7,568 nt of DNA from DATDOY01 sp035293045 (lineage in GTDB: Bacteria; Actinomycetota; Acidimicrobiia; IMCC26256; JACPCJ01): positions 1 to 7,568 of the forward strand of contig DATDOY010000205.1 in NCBI GenBank assembly GCA_035293045.1, in the 5' to 3' direction. Of this stretch, positions 1 through 5,291 are shown in pieces. Each line of letters starts with the position of its first letter. Position 1 is the stretch's first letter. Below the pieces are notes generated by a model that saw nothing but the letters and a program-made list of their open reading frames with translations, made no database searches and was not told where the DNA came from. Made by a program: the position numbers and the translations under genes.

Positions 1-236
1 CGCTCGCGCTCCGACAGGCCGCCCCAGATGCCGAAGCGCTCGCGCCCGGTCATGGCGGCGTCGAGGCACTCGGCCCGCACGGGGCAGCGGAGACACACCT
101 CTTTGGCCTCCCGGGTGGGTGCGCCCCGAGTGGGGAAGAACAACTCGGGGTCCATCGCCCGGCAGGCCGCGTGCTCCTGCCAGGTCCAATCGACGTCGAC
201 TAGGGGGAAGAAGCTCTCCGACAGCACATCGATCAC
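1..236 (-). CDS. WhiB-family iron-sulfur transcription factor (3' end cut by window)
   Basis: WhiB-like proteins are small actinobacterial regulators that carry a [4Fe-4S] cluster and usually act by binding the primary sigma factor; members control division, redox and antibiotic responses. The 78 complete residues visible contain all four cluster cysteines: C25, then C48 and C51 in a CLRC motif, then C57. They are followed by the family's GIWGG turn at residues 69-73. The basic DNA-binding tail after the turn lies beyond the window. I place the start at the GTG at 236 because AAGGAGG sits 9 nt upstream and an in-frame stop (the dnaB TAA) lies at 266-264. The gene begins 27 bp after dnaB, in the same direction and with no visible terminator between, so some read-through is likely. 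Which WhiB paralogue this is cannot be decided from the fragment. Confidence 0.95.
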   Translation of the reverse strand, partial: MIDVLSESFFPLVDVDWTWQEHAACRAMDPELFFPTRGAPTREAKEVCLRCPVRAECLDAAMTGRERFGIWGGLSERE

Positions 237-263
237 TGATCTGCCCCTCCTTGGTTGGCTGGG

Positions 264-2894
264 TTATCCGACCCCGCGGGCCATGTTTTCGAACTTGGTC
301 AAGTGCTCGAGGAAGGCCAGCCGCACCACGCCAGTCGGGCCGTTGCGGTGCTTGGCCACGATGATCTCGGCTTGGCCGCGATCGGGGGACTCGGGGTTGT
401 AGACCTCGTCGCGGTAGATGAACGTGACGACGTCGGCGTCCTGTTCGATCGAGTTGTGGACGACGATGCCGTTGGCGATGAAGTTGTGCGTGCCCGGCAC
501 CGTCGCGTCGTAGACGTTCATCTCGCCGAGGTAGTCGACGGATTCGACGGCGTCCCAGCACAAGTCGGTCTGCGACAGGCCGTTGAGCTGGTCGTCGTCG
601 ACCATCGCCTGGAGCGCGCGCACCCGCCCCTGCTCGGGATGGGTCAGCGACCCTCCGTAGTAGGTCTCGCCCATGGCCGATTGGTAGGTGAGCTGGCGCT
701 CGTGGGGCAGGACGTTGCGCCGTCCACCCCCCGGCTCCGGGGAGTCGGGGGGGTTCATGGCCAAGGCGTCCTCCCCCACGAGGTCGAGAGCCAGCTCTCG
801 CACACGACCCTCCGCTGCCGATGCAGTGACAAAGGGCGTGCCGATCTCGATGAGGAACCGCCGGTGACTCCGATCACCGGCAATCTTGAGCTCGTAGGCC
901 ACCGCGCCGCCGGGGTGCTCGACGCTGCGAACACGAGACAGGATCCCGAACCGGAACAGCAGCATTTGGAGGCCGGCCACGAGCTCACGGCTCGGCGACA
1001 GGTAGCAGAAGGTCGGCACGCCGCTGCCGGTCAGCGCCCGCCCACCCGAGGACCACAGGTGGCGCACGAACAGGGCGAGCTGACGCCGCGGCAGCCCGAA
1101 CGCCGCCGACGGAATGGCGGCGTCTTTCGCCCGCCGGCCGTAGAGCCCGATGGTCTCGAGCCAGTCGACGACGGCGTTCTCGCGCCAAGCGCACGGGTGA
1201 TACGGCGGCGACAGATAGAGCTGTTCGAACGCGCCCCGGTCGACACGACGTGCCTCGACGCCGAACGTACGCGCGGCGCGCTCGACAACGTCGACGTGCC
1301 GGGCGTCGCGGCTCACGTACGTGAGGGGCTGGTCGACGGCGAAGGTCCCCGAGCCGAGCAGGTGAGCGAGCAGGATGACCTGGTCGTCATGCCACTCGAT
1401 CGCCTGCTCGGGCTCGGGGATGCGGCGGGGAAGGGCGATGCGCTCGCCGGCCTGCAGCTCGTCGAGACGGCGCCAGCCGTCAAAGGTGAGAAACGGATGG
1501 TTCGGGCTCGCCTTGACCTCGAGGCCGGAGCGGAGGCGCAGGCGGAACACGGGCTTCACGCCGCTGCGGAACGCGTGGGTCATGACGCCGCGCACCATCC
1601 GGAAGTCGTGGTCGATCGTCCAGACGGGAATGTTGGTGGCGCCCGTCGCCAGCAAGGAACCGATCGTCACCATCTCGCCGGTGTCGGCCCGCTGGATCTT
1701 GGTGTCGGCGGTGAGACAGCCCGACTCCCGCAGGTCGGCGAGCATCGGTCGCTTGTCCTGGCGCATTTCGGGCATGCGGTTGAGCTGCGACAGCGCCATC
1801 ACCGGGGCCTCGAGCTCGCGGGCGAGGATCTTGAGGCCACGGGACAGCTCGGACACCTCGACCTGGCGGCTCTCGGAGCGACCGCCCGGCACGGTCATCA
1901 GCTGGAGGTAGTCGACGACGACAAGACCGAGGTCGCCGTGGCGCGACTTCACCCGTCGGCACTTCGCCCGCATCTCCATCACCGAACAGTGGGGGTTGTC
2001 GTCGATGAAGAACGGGGCCTCACCCAAGCGTCCGACGGCGTGGGCGATGCGGGTCCAGTCGGAGTCGCTCAAGTCGCCGCGGCGCAGCTTGCGCGAATCG
2101 ACGCGGGCCTCGGCCGCCAGCATCCGCTGCGTGAGTTCGAGGTGGCCCATCTCCAGCGAGAAGAAAATGACCGGTCGGCGGGTTTCGAGGGCGACGTGCG
2201 ACGCCGCGCCGAGCGCGAGCGCCGACTTCCCGACCGAGGGCCGGGCGGCCAGGACCACGAGCGAGGACGGCTGGAGACCGTGCAGCAGATCGTCGAGGTC
2301 GAGGAATCCGGTGGGGACGCCGGTGACCCCCCCACCCCTCCCGTAGAGCGACTCGAGCTGTTGGAGGCTCTCCTCGAGCACGTCGTGGAGCGACACCATG
2401 GTGTTGGCGACGCGGCGCTCGGCCACGGCGAAGACCTTGGACTCGGCGAGATCGAGGGTCTCGATGACGTCGTCGGGCAGGTCGTAGCCCATCTCGGCGA
2501 TCTCGCCCGCCACCGAGATGAGGCGGCGCAGCAGCGCCATTTCCTCCACGATCCGCGCGTAGTGGGCGGCGTTGGCCGACGCCGGCGTGTTGTGCTGAAT
2601 CTGGAGCAGGATCTGGCGGCCGCCGATCGCCTCGAGCAGGCCGGCCCGCTTCAGCTCGTCGGCAATGGTGACCGGGTCGACGGGCTCTCCCGCGCCGTAG
2701 AGGGCGAGGATGGCGTCATAGATGTGGGCGTGAGCCGGCTTGTAGAAGTCGTCGGGGCGAACGCCCTCGATGGCCGCTGCGATCGCGTCGCGCGACAAGA
2801 GCATGGCGCCGAGCAGCGACTCCTCCGCCTCGAGGTTGTGGGGGGGCACACGACCCGCGTCGGCCCGTCGCAACTCCGTAGCTGGCTGAGCCAC
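264..2894 (-). CDS. dnaB: Replicative DNA helicase DnaB containing an intein
   Basis: This encodes the hexameric helicase that unwinds DNA ahead of the replisome; the precursor is 876 residues. The N-terminal extein (1-392) begins with the PPHNLEAEESLLGAML family opening near residue 17. It carries Walker A ARPSVGKSA at 218-226 and the Walker B stretch VVVDYLQLM around D328, and ends in LADLRESG. The C-terminal extein (815-876) resumes with SIEQDADVV and contains the AKHRNGPTG loop. Joined, the exteins give 454 residues, the normal DnaB length, so the 422 residues between them are a clean in-frame insertion. The start is the GTG at 2894: a TGA in frame lies immediately upstream, and only a G-rich weak ribosome binding site is visible. 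The gene sits after rplI across a 235-bp spacer holding DnaA-box-like repeats, which suggests its own control. Without protein splicing the helicase core would be split inside a DNA-binding motif. Confidence 0.97.
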   Translation of the reverse strand: MAQPATELRRADAGRVPPHNLEAEESLLGAMLLSRDAIAAAIEGVRPDDFYKPAHAHIYDAILALYGAGEPVDPVTIADELKRAGLLEAIGGRQILLQIQHNTPASANAAHYARIVEEMALLRRLISVAGEIAEMGYDLPDDVIETLDLAESKVFAVAERRVANTMVSLHDVLEESLQQLESLYGRGGGVTGVPTGFLDLDDLLHGLQPSSLVVLAARPSVGKSALALGAASHVALETRRPVIFFSLEMGHLELTQRMLAAEARVDSRKLRRGDLSDSDWTRIAHAVGRLGEAPFFIDDNPHCSVMEMRAKCRRVKSRHGDLGLVVVDYLQLMTVPGGRSESRQVEVSELSRGLKILARELEAPVMALSQLNRMPEMRQDKRPMLADLRESGCLTADTKIQRADTGEMVTIGSLLATGATNIPVWTIDHDFRMVRGVMTHAFRSGVKPVFRLRLRSGLEVKASPNHPFLTFDGWRRLDELQAGERIALPRRIPEPEQAIEWHDDQVILLAHLLGSGTFAVDQPLTYVSRDARHVDVVERAARTFGVEARRVDRGAFEQLYLSPPYHPCAWRENAVVDWLETIGLYGRRAKDAAIPSAAFGLPRRQLALFVRHLWSSGGRALTGSGVPTFCYLSPSRELVAGLQMLLFRFGILSRVRSVEHPGGAVAYELKIAGDRSHRRFLIEIGTPFVTASAAEGRVRELALDLVGEDALAMNPPDSPEPGGGRRNVLPHERQLTYQSAMGETYYGGSLTHPEQGRVRALQAMVDDDQLNGLSQTDLCWDAVESVDYLGEMNVYDATVPGTHNFIANGIVVHNSIEQDADVVTFIYRDEVYNPESPDRGQAEIIVAKHRNGPTGVVRLAFLEHLTKFENMARGVG
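453..1718 (-). other. DnaB intein (422 aa), splicing-competent, endonuclease motifs degenerate
   Basis: This in-frame protein intron runs from Cys393 (TGT at 1718-1716) to Asn814 (AAC at 455-453) of the precursor. The junctions RESG/CLTAD and VVHN/SIEQD match, from memory, the site used by the Synechocystis and Mycobacterium tuberculosis DnaB inteins. In intein numbering, splicing residues are present: Cys1, block B SPNH (S71, H74; Ser in place of the usual Thr), block F VYDATV with D404 and GTHNF with H411, terminal His421-Asn422, and Ser as the +1 nucleophile. The middle (about 105-330) aligns with a LAGLIDADG endonuclease. However, the first motif reads LLAHLLGSG (Asp replaced by S123) and the second LFVRHLWSSGG (Asp replaced by Gly), so cleavage activity is probably lost. 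Splicing is inferred from the motifs, not demonstrated. Confidence 0.95.
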
Positions 2895-2961
2895 TCACGC
2901 CCCCCGACGCCCGAAAACCGACCGCACCTCTGGTGCCCGAAGCAACGTCGCACACTCAGCC

Positions 2962-3026
2962 TGTGGATCGATAGGGGGGGTAAAGGTGTGGATGACCGGT
3001 GGATAGCTGTGGACATCTGGGGACAA
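2962..3026. promoter_or_regulatory. Cluster of five DnaA-box-like 9-mers upstream of dnaB
   Basis: Five same-orientation 9-mers resemble TGTGGATAA or the actinobacterial form TGTGGACAA (reverse complements of TTATCCACA and TTGTCCACA). They are TGTGGATCG at 2962, TGTGGATGA at 2987, GGTGGATAG at 2998, TGTGGACAT at 3008 and TGGGGACAA at 3018. Three match a consensus at 8 of 9 positions and two at 7 of 9. Start-to-start spacings are 25, 11, 10 and 10 bp, so the last four lie on one face of the helix. The cluster is in the 235-bp gap between rplI and dnaB, 68-132 bp before the dnaB start. DnaA binding, for control of dnaB or as a DnaA-titrating or origin-like site, is inferred. Confidence 0.6.
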
Positions 3027-3129
3027 CCACGCGACGACGAACACGGGTTCGACGGTAACGACCCGGTGTGACAGTGACGCGCGGCGATGACGCGCCTCGT
3101 CCGGGTGATTGGCAGCGAGCGGGGAGCCC

Positions 3130-3579
3130 TCAGACCTGGGCTTCGACCACCACGGTGAACTCGGCCTCGACGCCCTCGTAGAGGTGCATCGCCACCTCAT
3201 GGCTGCCGACCTCCCGGATGGGCTCAGGAAGGTGGAGCTTGCGGCGATCGAGGTCGACGCCGAGCTGCGCCTGCACTGCGTCGGCGATTTCGGCGGCCGT
3301 GACCGACCCGAACAGCTTCCCGGCCTCGCCGGCTCGGGCGCTCACGCGGATGGTCTGGCCCCGGAGGCTCCCGGCGAGGCCTTCGATGGCCTCCCGCTCA
3401 CGCGCCTCTTTCACCTCACGGGAGCGACGCATGGTGTCGGCCTGCTTCACCGCGCCCTTGGTGGCCACGATGGCGAGCCCACGCGGAACGAGGAAATTGC
3501 GGGCGTAGCCGTCGGCGACGTCCACGAGCTCGCCCTTTTTCCCAACGTTGTCGACGTCGGTACGGAGCACGAGCCTCAT
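3130..3579 (-). CDS. rplI: 50S ribosomal protein L9 (bL9)
   Basis: bL9 binds domain V of 23S rRNA at the base of the L1 stalk and helps hold the reading frame. The protein is 149 residues, the usual length. The N-terminal RNA-binding domain starts MRLVLRTDV and carries the family signature from G13 through DGYARNFLVPRGLA (23-36). A charged connecting helix follows at about 43-75, then the C-terminal domain with KLFGSVT at 88-94. The ATG at 3579 overlaps the rpsR stop in an ATGA junction, and a GAGGA lies 6 nt upstream inside the rpsR coding sequence, so translation is probably coupled to rpsR. The TGA at 3132-3130 closes the ribosomal cluster before the dnaB spacer; I see no convincing terminator after it. 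Confidence 0.97.
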   Translation of the reverse strand: MRLVLRTDVDNVGKKGELVDVADGYARNFLVPRGLAIVATKGAVKQADTMRRSREVKEAREREAIEGLAGSLRGQTIRVSARAGEAGKLFGSVTAAEIADAVQAQLGVDLDRRKLHLPEPIREVGSHEVAMHLYEGVEAEFTVVVEAQV

Positions 3580-4118
3580 GAGGCGTCCTCGGCCGTGGCG
3601 TCGGCGTCCGGCGCATCCGTGGCGTCCGCCTCGGTCGCGTCGACTTCGCTGGCGTCGACTTCGCTGGCGTCGTCGCCCGAATCGGCCGCGCCCTTGTTGG
3701 CGAAGTGGTCGAACGGGGTCTCGAAGTCGTCGTCGTCATCATCATCGAAGTCGCGACCCCGCCCGCTCGGCGGGGGCCCCGCCGGCTCCGGCATCGGACC
3801 GTCGGCCCGGGGAGGCCGGTCGGTCCGCGGCTTCTTCGAGCGAACCGTCACCTGACGCTGGGCGTAGGGCAACAGGGCCAGCTCGCGAGCGAGCTTGATC
3901 GCCGCGGCGACTTGACCCTGGTGGAATCGACAGTTGCCGCTGACGCGGCGGCCCCGGATCTTGGCGCGCTCCGACATGTAGCGACGCAGCAGATCGGCGT
4001 CCTTGTAATCGACCCACTTGAGGTTCTCACTACAGAAAATGCAGACGCGCTTCTTGGGCGGCCGCCGATCGAGTTTCTTGGGCGCCCTGCGCTGGTTGTT
4101 GGTCCTGCTCCGTGCCAC
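3576..4118 (-). CDS. rpsR: 30S ribosomal protein S18 (bS18) with long acidic C-terminal tail
   Basis: bS18 pairs with S6 on the platform of the small subunit. The protein is 180 residues, about twice the usual 75-95. Residues 15-90 are a normal S18 core: KKLDRRPPKKRVCIFC, then YKDADLLRRYMSERAKIRGRR, then GNCRFH and the closing LARELALLPYAQR. Cys26, Cys29, Cys63 and His66 look like a zinc site. After residue 92 comes a basic Pro-rich stretch, seven consecutive Asp (125-131), and a low-complexity segment built from DASEV/DATEA-like units. It is acidic, probably disordered, and in frame to the stop. I chose the GTG at 4118 because AGGAG lies 7 nt upstream; a longer reading from 4214 would overlap ssb and has no family support. 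The stop overlaps rplI by 4 nt. The core identity is certain; the tail's function is unknown. Confidence 0.94.
   Translation of the reverse strand: MARSRTNNQRRAPKKLDRRPPKKRVCIFCSENLKWVDYKDADLLRRYMSERAKIRGRRVSGNCRFHQGQVAAAIKLARELALLPYAQRQVTVRSKKPRTDRPPRADGPMPEPAGPPPSGRGRDFDDDDDDDFETPFDHFANKGAADSGDDASEVDASEVDATEADATDAPDADATAEDAS
3637..3672. repeat. 15-bp tandem repeat in the rpsR tail
   Basis: The plus-strand unit GCGTCGACTTCGCTG occurs twice without mismatch (3637-3651 and 3652-3666), followed by a partial GCGTCG. On the coding strand it yields repeated Asp-Ala-Ser-Glu-Val. Diverged relatives (DATEA, DATDA) continue towards the stop. Being a multiple of three, copy changes would lengthen or shorten the acidic tail without a frameshift. 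A GAT/GAC run encoding seven Asp at 3726-3746 adds to the low-complexity character. Confidence 0.9.
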
Positions 4119-4148
4119 GAACGAACTCCTGTTGTATGAGGGGGAAGT

Positions 4149-4194
4149 GAGGAGCCCGTCGGGGCCGCACTTCCGTTGCTTAGAAGGGCTCCTC
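4149..4194 (-). promoter_or_regulatory. 9-bp inverted repeat spanning the ssb stop, upstream of rpsR
   Basis: GAGGAGCCC at 4149-4157 and GGGCTCCTC at 4186-4194 are perfect complements separated by 28 nt. In the mRNA the first arm encodes the Glu-Glu-Pro of the SSB tip and the ssb TAA lies in the loop. The second arm contains CTCCT, which could instead pair with the rpsR ribosome binding site AGGAG at 4126-4130. There is no U-tract after it, so it does not look like a Rho-independent terminator. A role in ssb-rpsR translational coupling or RNA processing is inferred. Confidence 0.45.
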
Positions 4195-4638
4195 GCCCTC
4201 GTCGTATCCGCCACCGCCGCTGTCGCCGCCGCCTGCGGGCACGCTCACGCGCTCGCCTTGGGCGGGGGCGCCGCGCCGATCGGCCTTTTTCACTTCGCAT
4301 GTCGCCCAGCGCAGGCTCGGGCCGATCTCGTCGGCGACGATCTCGATGACCGTCCGCTTGTCGCCGTTGTCGGTCTCCCACGAGCGCTGCTCGAGGCGGC
4401 CGGTGACCACCACGCGGGCGCCCTTTTGGAGCGACTCGCCGATGTTCTCCGCCATCTCCTGCCAGGCGATCACGTTGAAGAAGCTGGTCGCCTCTTCCCA
4501 CTCGTTGGTCTGGCGGTTCTGCCAGCGCCGCGACACCGCGACGCCCAGGGTGGCCTTGGCCGTCCCCGTCGCCGTGAATCGCAGTTCGGGATCGCGGGTC
4601 AGGTTGCCCACGATCGTCACCATGTTGCCGTTCGCCAT
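4180..4638 (-). CDS. ssb: Single-stranded DNA-binding protein
   Basis: SSB coats single-stranded DNA during replication and repair and recruits partners through its C-terminal tip. The protein is 152 residues, slightly short for an actinobacterial SSB. The OB fold spans about 1-112, with the opening NMVTIVGNLTRDPELRFT, the aromatic W39, W47 and F53-F54 positions, and FNVIAWQEMAENIGESLQKGARV typical of the family. A Gly-rich linker (about 117-145) leads to the acidic tip DEGEEPF at 146-152, equivalent to the DDDIPF-type tip that binds partner proteins. The start is the ATG at 4638 with AGGAGG 6 nt upstream. The gene lies 71 bp after rpsF and 61 bp before rpsR, the standard arrangement, and both gaps hold RNA structure candidates. 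Confidence 0.97.
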   Translation of the reverse strand: MANGNMVTIVGNLTRDPELRFTATGTAKATLGVAVSRRWQNRQTNEWEEATSFFNVIAWQEMAENIGESLQKGARVVVTGRLEQRSWETDNGDKRTVIEIVADEIGPSLRWATCEVKKADRRGAPAQGERVSVPAGGGDSGGGGYDEGEEPF

Positions 4639-4657
4639 GTGGAACCTCCTATGCCTG

Positions 4658-4735
4658 GCCGTGTCGCGAGCGACCCGGCTGTGCCTGCGCCGTGCCGCGA
4701 GCGGCTCGGCTATGCCTCCGCCGAGGTTTCGGCGG
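4658..4735 (-). ncRNA. Three consecutive mRNA hairpins between rpsF and ssb, two in tandem repeat
   Basis: Three hairpins follow each other on the transcribed strand. The first (4735-4718) has perfect 7-bp arms CCGCCGA/TCGGCGG around AACC, inside the last rpsF codons. The second (4710-4689) has outer arms GCCG/CGGC, an A/A mismatch, inner arms GCCG/CGGC and loop CTCG. The third (4679-4658) has the same outer arms, a G/A mismatch, inner arms GTCG/CGAC and the same CTCG loop. A C-G to T-A change on both sides keeps the inner stem paired. The second and third belong to an imperfect 30-31 nt tandem repeat, and each hairpin is followed by AGGCAT or AGGCAC. The last AGGCAT abuts the ssb ribosome binding site. 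Function is unknown. Confidence 0.55.
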
Positions 4736-5036
4736 TGCGCCGATGGGTGTTGTCGGGTAGGCGCACCACGCGGTGGCGGAGCACGTCATCCGAAAGGGAA
4801 AGTGAGCGGTCGAGTTCCTCGACCGTGGTGGGCTCGGCCTTGGCGCTGAGGACCACGTAGTAGCCCTCCCAGCGGTGCTTCATCTCGTAAGCGAAACGCC
4901 GCTTGCCCCAATGGTCGACCGTGCCGGGCTCACCCCCGCCATTGCGGATGTGTTCCACGGAGCGGTCGACGCTGGCCCGGATGGCTTCATCATCCAGGTC
5001 CGCGTCGAAGATCATCACGATTTCGTACGGCCTCAC
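4710..5036 (-). CDS. rpsF: 30S ribosomal protein S6 (bS6)
   Basis: bS6 forms a heterodimer with S18 and binds the central domain of 16S rRNA. The 108-residue protein shows the whole family pattern: RPYEIVMIFDADLDDEAI at the N-terminus, WGKRRFAYEMKHRWEGYYVV at 43-62, and ELDRSLSLSDDVLRHRVVR at 74-92. A short tail rich in Thr, Ala and Glu follows. The start is the GTG at 5036, 8 nt after AGGAGG (5050-5045); upstream codons in the same frame translate to an Arg/Pro-rich stretch without family resemblance. It is the first gene of the rpsF-ssb-rpsR-rplI cluster. A long, structured leader lies upstream, and the 3' end of the coding sequence contains the first of the hairpins that precede ssb. Confidence 0.97.
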   Translation of the reverse strand: MRPYEIVMIFDADLDDEAIRASVDRSVEHIRNGGGEPGTVDHWGKRRFAYEMKHRWEGYYVVLSAKAEPTTVEELDRSLSLSDDVLRHRVVRLPDNTHRRTAETSAEA

Positions 5037-5060
5037 GGCCGTCACCTCCTCTGGACCGCG

Positions 5061-5147
5061 ACGCCGTCTCTCGACGACATATCGCGGGCGCCCGCTAACT
5101 GCGGGAGCAGGACATGTCCTGGGAAGGACACGACGCCGGCGGCGTCG
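5061..5147 (-). promoter_or_regulatory. Structured leader of the rpsF operon (candidate S6:S18-type control region)
   Basis: Four potential hairpins lie in a row on the transcribed strand. At 5147-5131, arms CGACGCC/GGCGTCG surround a 3-nt loop. At 5130-5115, arms TGTCC/GGACA surround 6 nt. At 5105-5091, arms CCCGC/GCGGG surround AGTTA. At 5080-5061, an 8-bp stem with two G-U pairs closes a GAGA (GNRA-type) tetraloop and ends 10 nt before the rpsF AGGAGG. Alternative pairings exist: GCGGG can join a 12-bp palindrome at 5084-5095, and TGTCC can pair with GGACA at 5110. Leaders bound by the S6:S18 complex are known before rpsF in many bacteria; I cannot confirm that motif here by eye. Confidence 0.4.
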
Positions 5148-5198
5148 GTGGGGCCACCCTTGCTTCGTCATCGTGCGACGAATCGGGTGGACCAGGGA

Positions 5199-5228
5199 AG
5201 GCTACCAACGTCGCCGGAGAGTCTCCAA
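5199..5228 (-). promoter_or_regulatory. Candidate promoter of the rpsF operon
   Basis: On the minus strand, TTGGAG (5228-5223) and TAGCCT (5204-5199) are separated by 18 bp, fitting TTGnnn and the actinobacterial TAnnnT form. Transcription would start near 5192, giving a leader of about 155 nt that includes all four hairpins. A second TAnnnT element, TAGGGT at 5247-5242, lies in the upstream palindrome but has no good -35 partner. This is pattern matching only. Confidence 0.35.
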
Positions 5229-5233
5229 CGCAC

Positions 5234-5251
5234 CCAGTAGGACCCTACCGG
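5234..5251. promoter_or_regulatory. Interrupted palindrome upstream of rpsF, possible operator
   Basis: CCAGTAGG and CCTACCGG flank AC in an 18-bp dyad with 7 of 8 paired positions. It lies just upstream of the candidate rpsF -35 element, between the DUF192 stop and rpsF. Its size and symmetry suit a dimeric DNA-binding protein, but no regulator can be named. It could also form a weak RNA hairpin after the DUF192 gene. Confidence 0.3.
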
Positions 5252-5291
5252 GGGGGTGTGACAGAAAAGAAGGGCTTCCGGCGGGAAATTC

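Noticed and set aside
255..3071. A 938-codon open frame on the plus strand across dnaB
   Set aside because: It is a mirror of the dnaB codon pattern in high-GC DNA: Val, His, Arg and Gly rich, with no recognisable domain, while the minus strand encodes full DnaB and intein motifs.
2895..3129. Calling the rplI-dnaB spacer the chromosomal origin
   Set aside because: DnaA-box-like sites are present, but there is no AT-rich unwinding region and no adjacent dnaA or dnaN in view; kept as a DnaA-site cluster only.
3109..3855. A plus-strand open frame with Ser/Ala repeats
   Set aside because: It is the antisense reading of rplI and the repetitive rpsR tail; its repeats come from the 15-bp tandem repeat.
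4119..4214. Upstream extension of rpsR to 4214
   Set aside because: It would overlap the ssb end and add 32 residues not seen in S18; the GTG at 4118 has AGGAG at 7 nt.
5037..5171. Upstream extension of rpsF to 5171
   Set aside because: The added residues are Arg/Pro-rich and translate the leader hairpins; the GTG at 5036 has AGGAGG at 8 nt and fits the S6 N-terminus.
5262..5291. Rho-independent terminator after the DUF192 gene
   Set aside because: There is a T-rich TTCTTTTCT, but the only stem before it (GAAG/CTTC with a 2-nt loop) is too small to support a call.
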